A stretch of DNA of 64,000 nt from Arion vulgaris (taxonomy: Eukaryota > Mollusca > Gastropoda > Stylommatophora > Arionidae). A program made the translations under genes and the position numbers. The stretch covers positions 82,963,150 through 83,027,149 of the forward strand of contig CM036755.1 of the NCBI GenBank assembly GCA_020796225.1, written 5' to 3'. The notes beneath the pieces are model-generated. The model searched no databases. It worked only from the letters and a program-made list of their open reading frames with translations, and had not been told where the DNA came from. Of the stretch, positions 1 to 14,200 are shown piece by piece (positions within the stretch are counted from its first letter, which is position 1; each line of letters begins with the position of its first letter).

Positions 1-59
1 CAATGTCTACACAATAAGTCCAATTATCTGGATGTGTTATGTTGTGTTTGTTAGTTCAT

Positions 60-590
60 TAAGTCTTCTAAACAGCTTTGCATTGATGTTGGCCAGTGTT
101 CTCTCTGCAGTTTAATCATCAGGTGACAATCTTGCAAGATGGGCTGTCTGTCCACAAGCATATATTGGCGATGGAACCAGTCTTAGTAGGTGACTGTTCA
201 GTCTATTGTGTCCAGTTTTTAGCCAAAACAATATCATCTGTCTTGCTTAGATATTTAGATAGCGGTAATTATCTCTTTGTTGGTCTTCTTTTCTAATGGC
301 CTTGATGACAGTTTTCTTTTCACTGGAAAGTGATTGTTTGATTCTTTTGTTCCTGTGTTGTTCCATCCTTTGCTAGTTTGTCTGCTCTCTCATTTCCTGA
401 TTTACCATAGTGTGATGGTATCCACTGCAGCACCACCTTCTTTTGATATTCAACTCACTTAGTGTTTCTTTTAGTTCTCGCAGTTTTTCCAATATTTAGG
501 GCTTGCAACACTGACAGTGCATCAGTGAGGAATACAATTTGTTGACATTTATTTGTTGTATTTGTTAGAATAACAAGAGAACTGTTGCAC
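60..590 (-). mobile_element. LINE-R remnant (RNase H domain)
   Basis: The minus strand carries an RNase H tail: FLTDALSVLQAL, then VVLQWIPSHYGKSGNERADK and LAKDGTTQ, followed by a stop-interrupted 3' part. It is a 5'-truncated, decayed non-LTR retrotransposon fragment. Confidence 0.8.
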
Positions 591-744
591 ATCGGCCAAT
601 CAATATCTATGAGTGGTAACATCTACATGAATCCCTTGGACGAAATCCTCGCGGTTCTGGTTACCCTTTTGGTAAAAACTTTAGCTCCAAAATTCAGCTA
701 ACCATTGTCTAGCAAGAGTTGACTAAGGACATATGCCCCAACTG

Positions 745-2105
745 GGATTTGATAATTGATTGATTAAAAGGACCATCATCATTGCACTTTGGTGAGTAGC
801 CATGTGTGTTCTGACCTCTTTCTTGCACAGGAAGATCTTAGCTGCAGTGCATGAACTCCGTAGCAGGATCCCGATGTAATTTTGAAGATCCCCTGCACAA
901 GAACACTAATGATATTAAGGGCATGAGATTCAAGTGTGGCATGTCGTGGATGGCCCAGGCTGAGAAAACAATTGGCCAGGTGACTACGGTTGCGACCCTA
1001 CCAAAAGGGAAGAATGGATCCCAACAGATGGTAGCATGATCAACTATCTCAACATTATCATTACTCTTGGAAGAGAATGTAGAGATTGGGGCAACATGAA
1101 GGCTGATCTCGCAGTTAAGCAGCTGATAGAAGATAATGCAAGGGATGATGATGTTGTTGTATATACCGATGGGTCGGTTCAACGTGGTGAGAAGTCCGGC
1201 TGGGGTTTCTTGGCTAATGCGCATGGTTGGGTTGTTGCAGAGCGAAGTGGGGCATACAGGACAACTACTTCTAGTATGAGGATGGAGGTTGAATCCATTA
1301 CTGCTGCCCTCCATTGGATCTCTGGGACATCATTTACTGGGGCTGTTGTTGTATCTGACTCTCAGTCGATGCTTCACAAGATCCAGAAGGGCAGGTTTCG
1401 TATGAGTGGATGTCGTCTATAGAAGTTTCTAACCTACAGAGGCTTATGTGGATATACTGTCCTGGGCATGCGGTGTTTACGGTAATGAGAGAGCGGACAG
1501 GCTTGCATCAACACCATCGATTGTTGGGGAGTTGAAGATGGATAAGGAGGATATTCTTCGGTCTCTTCACGACTGTCTGTTGGATGAGGACACTAAAATA
1601 GATGTTGAATCGATCAAGCGATTTAAGCAGTTTGGAGTTACCCGTTGTTCAAGTCGAACTGGATGCTTGAGAGGCAGAGTGAGAGATGTGTTTAATCAGC
1701 GAGCCACGGGAACCATCAGTATGCATACTCTTCTATATATGTTGGGGAGACTGAGCACCTATGGGTCTGCCCGGAGTGCAATGACGTCAGTTTAGTAACC
1801 AATAACCAATTTTGAAGATAGTGAAAATATTTTGTAGGACTTTATTTTTAATCTTTTCAAATGAATCTTTCTCAGGCAGCGGCTCTCCAGCCCGCTCTTC
1901 TCAATTTTGAACTGCCATGGGTTCTTTTACCTGCTCAAATTGAACACCGAACCTATATTTTATCGTCTGTCTCCAATAGAACTAGAAACTCAATCTCACT
2001 TACACTGTGATCAGGGATCTCTGTACAAATATCCTGATGTCTCCACGAGGAAGTGAACCAAGTATCTTAGGTGAACATATATCCTCTAAGCCACAGAGAC
2101 ACCTT
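745..2105 (-). repeat. SINE-A copy split by a LINE insertion
   Basis: The tail (gattgattaaaaggaccatc, from 745) and body end at the target site 878-889. The rest resumes at 1808 and runs to the head near 2105 (ccacagagacacc; tRNA-like on the minus strand). The two halves join into one SINE-A when 890-1819 is removed. Confidence 0.85.
890..1807 (+). mobile_element. LINE-R fragment with perfect target-site duplication
   Basis: This 918-bp 5'-truncated insertion is flanked by AATTTTGAAGAT at 878-889 and 1808-1819. It encodes an RNase H domain: VVYTDGSVQRGEKSGWGFLA, then MRMEVESITAALHWI, VSDSQSMLHKIQ and, in a shifted frame near 1448, [16 protein letters not shown]. The 3' end is tcagtttagtaaccaataacc. 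Confidence 0.9.
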
Positions 2106-2172
2106 AACTAGGCTTTAAAAAGAGATAGAGAGAGAGAAAGAGAGAGATATGATTGTTAAATTTTTGTTTCAG

Positions 2173-2231
2173 AACCAACAAAAGCTTAGACAGTTAACAG
2201 GGAATGAGTATGTGTCATTCAACAATTCAGT
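2173..2231 (+). CDS. GLS: GLS exon (first in window)
   Basis: The exon encodes 19 residues ending [10 protein letters not shown] plus two bases of the next codon. The acceptor is tttttgtttcag. The donor is read as GT|gtaaga, which makes the phase match the next exon (GT+G gives Val). The alignment covers the human segment around AGNEYVGFSNAT. The first two or three residues are less certain than the rest. Confidence 0.85.
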
Positions 2232-5200
2232 GTAAGAAATGTCTTCTACTTACTTGTTTTGGTTGTTGTTCACAAAAGTAAAATGTTTAGTTGTGGAGTT
2301 TATATTGACAAAGAAATTTTTGTTCTACTTGTTTGCACTGGTGTTCTTTTTTTCTTCTTCGAACACTCCATATCTACCACTTGTTAACCACTCTGTGTGA
2401 TTTGTATGTGATCTGAGCCTAAGAGTGATTGTATATTGTGCCAATTATGCGCCTACAAGTAGAACAGCACATCCGATTTTTGCGATGATTTTTATTTACT
2501 AGGGTAGTTCCCTAGGTCCTACATCAGTCACCTCTTATGACATGCATTGTAGGTCACAGTGGTACTATTCTTTGCTTCCTTGTGGGCCCGGCACCACACG
2601 GGCGCAGACTGTTGTTCAAATTTTTGGACTCTATTTACTGGGACTAATGTTTTTGCTGACTCTAAGTTGATGCTTCCGAAGATCCAGAATGACAGTTTGC
2701 AGTATAAGTGGATGTCATCTGTAGAGGTTTCTACCATAGATCTATATTCCTGGGCATGCAGGTGTTTGCTGCAATGAGAGAGCAAACATGCTTGCATCGA
2801 AAGCATTGATTTTTGGGACGTTTAGGATGAATAAGGGGGGTGTTTTTCGATCTCTTGATGACCTACTGTTGGATGAGGATACACTAACATTGATGTTGAA
2901 TCAAACGATTTAAGCAGTTTTGAATAACATTTTGTACAAGCAGAACTGGATGCCTAAAAGACAGAATAAGGAGTTGTTTAACCAGCAAACCAAGGAACCA
3001 TCAGTATACATACCATATGACATCTACTGTAGAAGATTGAGTACCTATAGGTCTACCTGAAGTGCTAAAACATCAGTTCAGTAACCAATAACCTTCTTCT
3101 TATCTTCCTTTAATGTATCTCATTGAGGGAGGAGGGGAAAGATGTAAGAATCTTCTGCGTGTCTTGTCTAATGCACTATGTAAGTTGGTATTCATTTCTA
3201 TGAAATTGTTCTTGATGCAATCTTTTGCGTAGTCTTCCTAATGCTCTGTATTCATCATATTTTGTTCAATTTGGCCCGCTGCAACATGTGGCCTCACCCA
3301 GCCGACCTAAAACCTAAGCTTTACAGAAACCTGACAGACCTGAAGCTGGCTGTCCATTTTGTGGTCCACATTAAACTAAGTGAATGACCAGAGATTGTTG
3401 AAGAAGAACTCACTTGTTTGAACCTGTAACCAATATGAACTAAGATATTTGTTGTTTTTAGTGTTGAGTTTTAAGACTGCCTGACTAGACATTTGAGACT
3501 GAGACATTTTCTAACAAGATAGTATGCTGTTATTGAACTCTTTCATGTCATATATTGATCAGGTTCCTGTCCGAGCGTCAGACTGCTGACAGAAACTTTG
3601 CTTTAGGCTACTATATGAAAGAAAAGCAGGTAAGATTGCAGAAACTAAGTAACAAAGTTGAAACAATGTAAAAGTAAAGAATAAAACAAAGATAATGGTC
3701 AGTTATATAAGGACTATCGTCATAGTACTCCAGACACTTCCATATATGCTATGGTCTCCGCCTCAACAAATCCAGCAGCGTCCAGTGGCCCAACATGCCA
3801 GTTCGATGTTGATAATCAATCTCTTTGCATATTTGGTATGTTATTCTTTTCGGGCTGCACCAATATTGACACCCATGTCTCTCAATCTGGTCAACGAGTG
3901 GGATTCACAACCCTGAAACTGCTCTGTTTGGAAAGACTCTTAATTCGTTAAGAGTGTCATTTCTGTCAATGGCAGCTCCTCTGATACTGTAGCCATGCCA
4001 GCCAATCTATCAGCTCGTTCATTACTACTGACTCCTGCGTGCCCAGATATTTAACTCAAATGTCAAGACTTTCTTTCTATATGGAGCGGAGACATGGAGA
4101 ACAACTAAGGGAACAAAAAAGTTGCAGATATTCATCAATAGATGCCTGCACAGAATACTACATTTGAGTTGGTATGATAGAACCACAAACAGGGAACTGT
4201 GGTATAGAGCGGGACAATGACAGATGGAACAGGATATAAGGGACAAATGGTGATGATGGATAGGACACATACTGAGGAAACCCCCTAACAGCATCACAAG
4301 ATAGGCTCTTCGATGGAACACCAGGGCAATAGAGGTAAGGGAAGACCAAGGAACACCTGGAGACAGGAGTTTGAGACAGAATGCAAGAAAATGGGGAGAG
4401 AGTGGAGAGATCTAAAAAAAAAATGGGTTTGGACTGCCTTGGTTGCGGACCTATGCCTCTCTAGGGCCGAAGGGTAAAGAAGAAGAAAAGTAAAGAACCC
4501 ATTTTCATACCATGGGGTGTTAATTATTTGCATTTGTTCTTATCAACCAATTTAATCACTCTTTATATGTTTGATTTGCGCAGAGAGCAGAAATAGGTTG
4601 TGCCTTGGTTTATAGGACATGTACAGCGAGTTATTCAGTGCTACATAGAACCAATACTGACATACGAATGCGAGTCATGGACAATGAGCACACAGATCGA
4701 AAATCTCTGAGGCCCACAAAAATGTGGTTTTTACAGAAGAATGATGAGAATCCCATGGACTGCTAAAATGACTAATGTTGAGGTGTTGATGAGATCAAGA
4801 CACAGAGAAAGCTTATCATCAATATAAGAAAGAGGCAATCATTTTTCGGGCATGTGATGAGGAGGTTTAGAACACATTGTGACAACCGGTAAAATCGAGG
4901 GTAGACGAGACAGAGGAAGACAGAGAGAGAAAATTTTGGATAGCCTGACTTCATGACATGGTAGAGCGTCAACATCCGAGTTGATAGCAAACACCAACGA
5001 CAGAGATTTGTGTAGATCCATGATCGCCTATGCCATTCGGCACGGCACTGCACCTGATGATGATGACATCTGACAAGTTTGGCCAAAGGAATTGTTGGGT
5101 TTGTCTGAGTTAACAATCCCCTTATATTTTTCATCTTTATTTGCATCGGATGTTCAACACTCTTTGTTGATCATTTTTACCTCATTCAACAGAGCTTGTA

Positions 5201-8200
5201 TATGATCTACGCTGAAGAGCATTTTCGTGCTTTACAACTTTTCTGACTGTGAGGTCGTTCCAGATTAGGAATATTCTCAACTGCTCAAGGAGTTTATCTC
5301 TGATAGCACTAGGAACTCGATCTCTCCTACTATCAGGGTCTCTGGAAAATAACTGGTTAATAGTTCTTCACCTTGTGTATTGTATAATATTTATCTGAAC
5401 ATAAAAAATTATATTGTGCATTATTTTCCAGTGTTTTCCTAAAGGTACCAACCTCCATGAAATATTGGACTTCTATTTTCAGGTAAACTCTTGCATACAT
5501 TTTTTGTGTGGGTTTTTACTGGGAAGAATGGGTAAACAGAGTTTTAATGTTGATAGATAAAGAGTAATAACAATACATATATATAAATATTCCTGTCTTG
5601 CTGTTCTCTCTCTCTCGCGATCGTTCTAGGCTAGTTTTATCATTCTTATTGTGATGTATAAACAGCCAAACATCAGAACGTAATGTACATGCACCAACCT
5701 TCAGCACCTATTTGAGCACAGTTGCTTATCCTTTGGTGGAGTGTTCGAATTCAGCCAGCTATTGTGTGTGGTTCGCTCTCCGCTAGCCTTTGACTGTCCC
5801 CAGCCGTAACCCACAAGGCAGTGGGCTGCTATTTTCTTTCAGGGCAGCGACCCTTAGACGGCCTGCCCTCCCGGCTTATGAACGCCATCTGCCCAGCAAA
5901 ACCGGTCGTTTAATGAACACCTTGGTTTGCCGCCCGTTCAGGTTTGTTTGCGGTTTGCTCCACTAGCCTTTGATTGTCCCCAATCAAAACTACAAGGCAA
6001 CAGTAGTTCCCTGTGAGCAGAAACGCGCACTGGCTTTACTTCTGGGCTTTCCAGTTGCTCTGTGCATTTGGGTGGGACACACACCCTGCTTGCCACCGCC
6101 GCGCTTGCCGCTGCCATGCTTGCACTGGTTTTGCCTCTGCTGGGCTTTCCAGTTCTGCTCATGTGGGTGGGACGCACACCCTCTTGCCTGCCATGCTCGC
6201 TACTGCAGCGTTTACCTCGCTTTCACGCTTGCCGTGCCGGCCTGCCCCTCGATGAGGCCCACTATGATGACTTTGCCAGCATACGTGCTAGCTCTGCCCT
6301 GATGCTCTGTCACCATCGACTTTTTCCGTGCTCACATTTTTCGTGCCTTCCGTGTCGTGCACACATTTGCCTGGGCTGTCACCGTCTTTGACTCAACCTG
6401 GTCCCCCACCCACGTCCTAGGGTCATGGGTCTCGTCCCATGTGGTGCCACCCTTGCACGTCCGTATGTGTGCTCGCTCTGCCCTGGTGCCTACCTCACCA
6501 TTTCCGTCAATTCCCACTGGGCTGTCCGACTTCGAAGGGCAAAACCGAGTTTTGCCCCATGGTGCCCACATGCAACTCACTCAGTACCCAGCATGCTCAT
6601 CGGCTCTAGAGAAGTGGAACAAGAGAGTATGCGCGGGCTCCGAATTCGCACACGCGGGTCAACGTCCCTTCGATGGTTTTGACCTATGTGGACCAACGTG
6701 CAGCCCAACTCATCACCCAGCATCCTCATCGGCTTAAGAGAGAGAATACGCGGGCTCGAATTTCGCTGCACGCGGTCGACGCCCTTCGATGGTTTGATTC
6801 ATGCTCTCTGTGATGGGGGCTAGACTTTTGACCTATGTGGAGCATCGTGCGGGCAGATAGGCGGAACTCATCACCCGGCATACTCATCGCTCAGAAGTGC
6901 ATCAAGAGAGAGGATGCGCGGGCTCCGAGTTCCACCCCTCAAGGATCCACATGTATCGTTCTAGCTTTTCTCATTGTCCGGGAGAGGCGTGCATTAATAG
7001 TCACTCTGGGTGTTCGCTCGTCTGGGCTGCGAGCGGAACCCATCAAGTATGACTACCTTTGCATCTCTACTTGCCCCAGAGTAGCTCTCTCACGACATCT
7101 GCCCTCTTAGCCAGACCGGAACTACCGTCTGTTACCAGGGTCACCACTTAGAGGTGAGAACAGGGGGATTAGAGCCACCTCCCTAATCCTGGCGTGTCGC
7201 TTCCTTGCGCCTTTGACCCTGTTGTGCTGTTCTACGCTCCATAGGGCCTGCAAGCAATTTCTCCATGCTGCTCAATCTTGGGTAACTTGCTCAATCTCCT
7301 CCATGGAACTGAGACCTATATTTTTTGCCTATCTCTGCAAAGTTCTTTTCAGGGTCTCCCTAGGTCATCCTCTCTTTCTTGAACCCTCTGCATTCCATTT
7401 CAATGCCTACTTTGATATTCATTGATATTTCTACTCAAGGTGGTCCCACATGTCTCCATCTTCTCCTCCTTATAACAGTTGTTATTAGTGGTTGACCAGA
7501 CATTTCTCTGATTTCATTAATTCTCCTGAATTCTTCCCATTTTATGTTCATTATTTTACGCAGTCTATTTTCAAATGCATTCAACTTGCTTTCTATATCT
7601 TTAGTCATTTTCCAACTCTTGCTGGCATATGTTAGGTTAACAAGTGGTCGGTATGGAGCGTTCGAAGAAGACACAAAAATATGAAGTGTACTATTTTTGT
7701 CGTTCTTTGTGTATTATTCTCTATTTTCTATTATGCTCTTGAGTTTCTATTTTTTTCAGTTCATCTTTCCCTTCTGTTCTTTATCTCATTCTATTCTTTG
7801 TTTACTTCTCCTTGTATCTTATTCTGTTTCATTCTCTTGTCTCCGTCTATTGTTTGTAATATTTTGCTAATTTTATATTTGCAAATATTCTTTTTCAATT
7901 ATCATCTTTCACTTCAAGTGTATCTCAAACTTGCTTCATTTAGAATGATGTTTTTCCACAGTTGTGTTCTGTGGAAATCACATGTGACTCTGGAGCTGTC
8001 ATTGCTGCCACTTTGGCAAATGGTGGAATATGTCCAATAACAGACGTCAAAGTACTTGAACCATACTGCATTCGAGACACATTGAGTCTCATGTTGTCAT
8101 GTGGCATGTATGACTATTCTGGACAGTTTGCATTCAAGGTGAGTTGCCTATTTGTTAACAAATCTCAATTGTCGGTGGGTTCTGCGCTGTCACTTAATGG

Positions 8201-11200
8201 AGAATCTCTCTGCTCCAAGCCCTTTAGTCTTGTATTTCTCGTAGGGGCTAGGTGCTCATCTCTTGTGTCAAAGTACCAGACGAAACGATAAAATGTAGGA
8301 CCCGTGTTCTTCATTAAAGAACCCTTGGCAGTTCAAAATCGAGAAGAGCAAGCTGGAAAGCCGCTGTCCGGGCTAAATTCATAAAAGTTTAAAATTAAAA
8401 TTCCTACAACAATATCTTCACCATCTTCAAAATTACATAGGTGACCCTCGCCAGTGCTACAGAGTTCGTGCACTGCAGCTGAGATCTTCCTGTATAAGAA
8501 AGAGATCAGAGCACACATGGTTACTCACCGAAGGGCAATGATGATGGTCCTATCAATCAATCAATTTTCTTTCTAAGACAAAGGATTGACTTTGCTGCAC
8601 CAGGTTTTACCCCATATGACTCTGTCCCTTATGGCAGAATGACATGCACCTTGCCAAGAGTATTGCACAAAGCACAAACTGCATAGTTCCTGCAACAATC
8701 CTAAGGAGCTCTGGAAATAATGCACAAAGAATGTTGTTGCCTGGATTCAAACCCATGACCTTTGCAACCTAAGGCAATGGCTAAATCACTACCCCCCTTC
8801 ACTTTCAGTCCAACCAGCTTGATTGTACAACAGGAAACTCCAAATTCCTTAAATCCCTGGACCGATTCAACATCTTTTTTAGTGTCTTCATCCAACAGGC
8901 AGTCGCGAAGATACAGAAGAACATCCCCTTTATCCATCTTCCAACTATCCAACAATTGATACTGTTGAAAACATGTCCCAATCCATCACCATCTTCTATC
9001 ATTTATTCTGTAACATGTTATTGTCTTTCCTTTCTGTAATCCTGTTTTGCCTCACAGCAGTATTGTCCAATGGATTTATATATTGGCTCGCATCTGACTG
9101 ATGGTTGTTGGTTGTGGAGGCACAGGCGACATGTGACAATTGAAATACTACTGAAAAATGAAAACCATGGCATATCCTTTACAGGACTTAGCCATCAACA
9201 AAAGTAAACGGGTTGTCGGTTTTCTAGGCACCACTTATACATTCTTCTTCTTACTTCTACAGACCCTCAATATCAACCACTTGTTAAACCAGTCTTCGTA
9301 ATTTGTATGTGATCTAAGCATAAGAGCGATTGTACGCTGTGCCAGATATGCACCTACAAGTAGGCCAGCACATCCGATTTCTGCAACGCTTTTTATTTAC
9401 CAGGTTAGCTGCCCTAGGTCCGTACATCAGTCACCTCTTACGACATGTCTTGTAGGTCGCAGTTTTACTATTCTTTGCTCTCCATGAAGACCCTGGCAAC
9501 ACACAGGCAACAAAAACAAGACTGTAAAAGCGAGATCATTTTTATGTTAGTAATACGAAAAAGAGAAAAATATTGGTATTGTGTTCTTGAAAACAGATTA
9601 ATGCTAAAAATGACAGAGTAAAATAGGTCGACATGATTGTGTGACATGGAAGCCATGTTAGAAAGCGGTGTCTAACAGCATCAGGATAAAAAGAGATTTC
9701 TAGAACTTGCTCTTGTGTGTGTGTGCTTTGTACACAATGTTTTTCCCTGCATCTCTTATTTCTGTAGTCCACCTTTTGAGTGTACAACCTTTTGCCTGGT
9801 ATCTGCTCTAACCAAGTAGCATTGCCCTTTGAATCCAACTGTTGGTTAATAAACTGTTTATGTGGGCTACTTTTTTTACTCATTTCTTCGATATCTTCTA
9901 TTTATTATTTGACTTTGCATGTTATTGTATCTTATATAAAATACTTTAGAATGATCAACAAGTGGTTATTCTAGAGCATAAATTCAAAAAAATTGTCAGC
10001 CCACTTTGCACGACATAAACTTTGTAACACCCCTTCTCCTCTTCCCCCCCACACACACACATATATAAACATACACTATTTTCACTTTGACATGGAAAAT
10101 TTATATATATTTCTGTCATACATGGTCAATTTTTAAATGATTATATACATGAAATAGAATATTGATGAAAAAATGGACCGTATAAGATGAATTAAAATGC
10201 AGAATTCAAATTTTTATGATTATTCAATCGCAAAATCACAAAAAAACTCCCCCAAATGCTTCTGAACCCACTATCGCCCCCCTGGAAAGCTTCAGCACCT
10301 ACTGGGGGACGGTGCTACCCACTTTGGGAATCCATGTTTTAGAGCAATTTCAGAAGTCGCTTTTTGGACTATAACTACATGCAGATTGTTCAGTGTGGTT
10401 AATGGATGATGCTTCTAGAGCTTCTACTGCACTAGAAACCAGGAGGTACTGCAGTGGTTACTAATAGACTCAACCCAAGTAGAATTTTCCGCAACACTGA
10501 GCATAGTACTACACACCTAGAGTTGTTGGAGTCTTCTGGATTCACAAGAACGCCAGGTACTCTCCTCACTCAAATATAGGAAAAGGGTGAAAACCTATAA
10601 TTCCTAGGCTCAACAACAACATATAAAATACTTCATCCATTTTATCAGGTTGGTTTACCAGGAAAATCTGGAGTCTCAGGAGGCATCATGCTTGTAGTTC
10701 CCAATGTTATGGGCATCTTCATGTGGTCACCTCCCTTAGATCACTATGGAAACAGTTGCCGTGGTATTCAATTCTGCAAGGTTAGTGATACATTTTTCAT
10801 ATTACAATTGCCTGAAGAAGAATTTTTTAAGTGTCAGCAAGTTGTTAAATTAATGTTTTATATTTTACTTCTATCTTCTTCTTCTGCTATCAACTTCTGC
10901 TTTGCAATTTCTTTGGTGTGTGTTATAAACAGGGTGGTGTGCTTGAGTTATTCACTGATCCCCCATAGTTTGTTCTGAAGGGTTGTTCTTGTTAGCCAAA
11001 TGTTCAATCTCTCGCTGCTCAGGCTGGGGAAGTTTATGCAGGATGTGCTCTGGGGACTGCTATGGTGCTCAATAGTGCAGACAACTATGTCTCTGAGAAC
11101 CATTCGATTTAGGTGTGCTCTGAGACCACAGTGTCCTGTTCTATGTCTGAAGACTGTGGTCTGTATTTTTCTATTTAATTTATTTATAGTGTTGTGCTCT

Positions 11201-14200
11201 GGGTTGTATCCTCCATTTGTTTTCTCATCATTTTTCCGTACTGTTTCAGGAGAGTATTTTCTTCTGTAAAGCTTTGTTTTAAGTAGTGTTGTGTTAGGTT
11301 CCCTCCAGTCCTTGCCAGTTTGTCAGCCTTTTCATTTTCTGGGATACCACAGTGAAATGGTATCCACTGTAGAACAAACACTGTTTTCTTGGACAGCAAG
11401 CTAATTGTATGTGTATGCCATTCTGTTCACAGGTGGATTTTTTTCCAGAGACCCTCGGATTGTTACCGGAGCTATAGATTTTGTGTTTTTTTTGCAATAC
11501 TCTCACAGTTGGCCTGCCATTTCTGCGGAGAGGGACTGAGCGATTTGGGTTAAAGCCCGGCACAATGAAGTCAATCCATTGTCTTTAGATGATATACTTG
11601 CTGAGTTTGTCTTGTCTGGGATATGAGATCGTCTGGAGAATATAACTTGAGTCCCTATACCTATTTCTTGAAAATATATACCTGTAAACTGAATGATGCG
11701 GTTTAGATTTGAGCTCGTTACCTTCAGAATGCAAAGCAAATATCTTGACCCCTTAACCACAAAGACCCTCGATGAATAGATTATGTTTTACTTATTTTTT
11801 GTGTGTATTTATTTCCAGGATCTTGTCAAAACTTTTAATTTCCATAACTTTGATAACCTTCGACATACTCCAAGAAAACTGGATCCACGTGTTCAAACAG
11901 TAGATACACAAGCAAGTCTCGTTGTAAATCTCTTGTTTGCAGCCTACAATGGGGATGTAACAGCAATCAGAAGGTAAATATCTGTTTTAAATCAACATCT
12001 CGCCCACTTGTTGCTGGAACTCGCAAGGGTAACAAAGAATAGTAACACTGCAACCTACAAGATATGTCGTAAGATGCGTCTGAGGTAGGGTCTAGGATCT
12101 ACCCTTGTAAATAAAAAGCGCTGCAGAAATTGGATGTGCTAGTCTACTTGTAGACGCATAACTAGCACAACATACAATCGCTCTTAGGCTGATCAAAACA
12201 GATCACAAAATTTGGTTTAAGAAGTGGTAGATATGGAACATTCAAAGAAGAAGAAAGTGGGATTTTTATGTTTGTAAAATCTGACAGTCTGTACAACTTT
12301 GTACCCTTTCTTATTTTCTCAAATCCTGTTGTTTTCTTCTTTCTCTAATCCTATATTTTTTTCTTTTCTCTAATCCTATATTTTTTCTTTTCTCTAATCC
12401 TATTTTTTCTTTTCTCTAATCCTATATTTTTTCTTTTCTCTAATCCTATATTTTTTTTTCTAATCCCATTTTCTTTCTCAATCCTATATTTTTCTTTTCT
12501 AATCTATTTTTCTTTCTTAATCCAATTTTTTCTTTTCTCAAATCCTATTTTTATTTTCTCAAATCCTATTTTGCCTCACAGCTTCAAGATAGGAAGAGAT
12601 TTCTAGAACAGGCCTTTTAATGCACTTCATAAATAGTGTTTTTCACTGCCTCTGTTATATTTGAGGTCCATCTTTTGCATTGATGGCCTTTTGCTTTGTA
12701 TCCATTGTATCGGAGTAGTATTGCTCTTTGAGGCGTACTGTGTGTTGGTAATCTGCTTATGTGGCTGAACCATTTAATTTATTGTTTCGTGATGAAGTTT
12801 GGTACTGATGTTGAACCCACTTTTTTTTTCTCTTGTCTTCATTTCTAAACTGGTCTATTCTTGAAACATTGTGCCTTGTATTGTGTGTACTGATGCATAC
12901 ACTTTGGCCAAAATTCGGAATTGTCTATCTTACATACCGTAGGGTCTAACAAGTTCGCAACGCATACATGGCCTCTGCACAAACCACAGAGAACACATAG
13001 ATTAGTTCTCCTTCTTCTTCTCTTAACTCCCCTTGAAGCAAGAGACATCAACAAATTTCCTTCAGCCAGATCTGTCTTGAGCAAGCCAGTTTAGTTCATT
13101 CCAAGTCTTTCCTGCCTCCTCTCTTTCTCTGTTTAAAATCTCTCCGTGTCTCTCTAGTTCGCCCCCTAACTATCTTGCCTCCTGGATTCCATTTCAAAGC
13201 CACATGTGGGTGTCTGGTCTTCTGCATTCTTAATCTATGTCCTAACCACTTCCAGTTCCTACATTTTATAAGATTGATTCACTTAGTTGATAAGAACAAA
13301 CACAAACAAACTGAAATGTTTTACCAAAGAATGCTTTATGTTATGTGATCGCTGACATGGCACATTGGGCATTCCCATGCATGCACCATCCTTTGCAGCC
13401 ATCCCAAAGTCCACTTTCTCACCGTACCCATGAGAAGTTGATTACTATATCTTCTCTCTCTACCATGAATATGGCACTTAACTCCTAATTCTCACAAGCA
13501 GTCCAGTGTCTGAGACTCGCCCATATCACATTAATGAGCGTGCACCACATTGATGATATCGGCTATGTCCATACTTCTGCCAACTTGAGTCGGGCATTGT
13601 TTGCAAGAAAGTCAGCACATTCGTTTCCCTGCACTCCAGCATGTCCAGGTGTGTACAGCTAAGTAAGTGTCTTTTGAGACGTGCCCTTTGAATGCTATCC
13701 ACCCATTCCGTGCGCAGACTTCCAGATTAAATCTTTTGAAGCATAATATCGAGTCTGATAGGTTAATTGTATGTGTATTAATGTAGTTTTGTATATGTGT
13801 TATATGAGCAGGGGCTATAAGAAGTGTAGAGACTGCATCTCAATGACAAACTTGATCTAGCATGACCTGAATAAAATAAAAGTCAAATGTGAAGCATGGA
13901 AATAGTCACACAATATTTTTTGCGCAAATGTTACTTCAAGTAGTAACATGTCCCTTGCGGAACGTCGCTTTCATCACAGTCTGCCTGAAAAATTCTTTGT
14001 CTCTAGCAAGCTCTCCCACCTCTTCCAACATCATGTTCAAGGTTTCTTTGATGTCCTGCTGCCACCTTTGTATTGGCCACCCCCTGCCTCGTATTCTAGG
14101 AACCACACCTTCCATTACTGTTCTCTCCAAAACCACTGTGACGTTTTACAGGGATATGTTACTAATGTTACTTAATTCTTAATATATTTATCTTTACTTT

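Noticed and set aside
1..2172. Further upstream GLS exons (the catalytic Ser-Lys part)
   Set aside because: I looked for the conserved NAGAI-type segment in all plus frames and saw none. The region is filled by LINE-R and SINE sequence.
5970..6737. Several overlapping frames of 80-126 codons as genes
   Set aside because: They overlap on both strands in a GC-rich repetitive block with few stop codons by composition, and none shows a domain or splice structure.
7681..8040. A 119-codon hydrophobic frame that could look like a membrane protein
   Set aside because: It is T-rich intron and polypyrimidine tract read in the wrong frame, overlapping the GLS exon at 7962.
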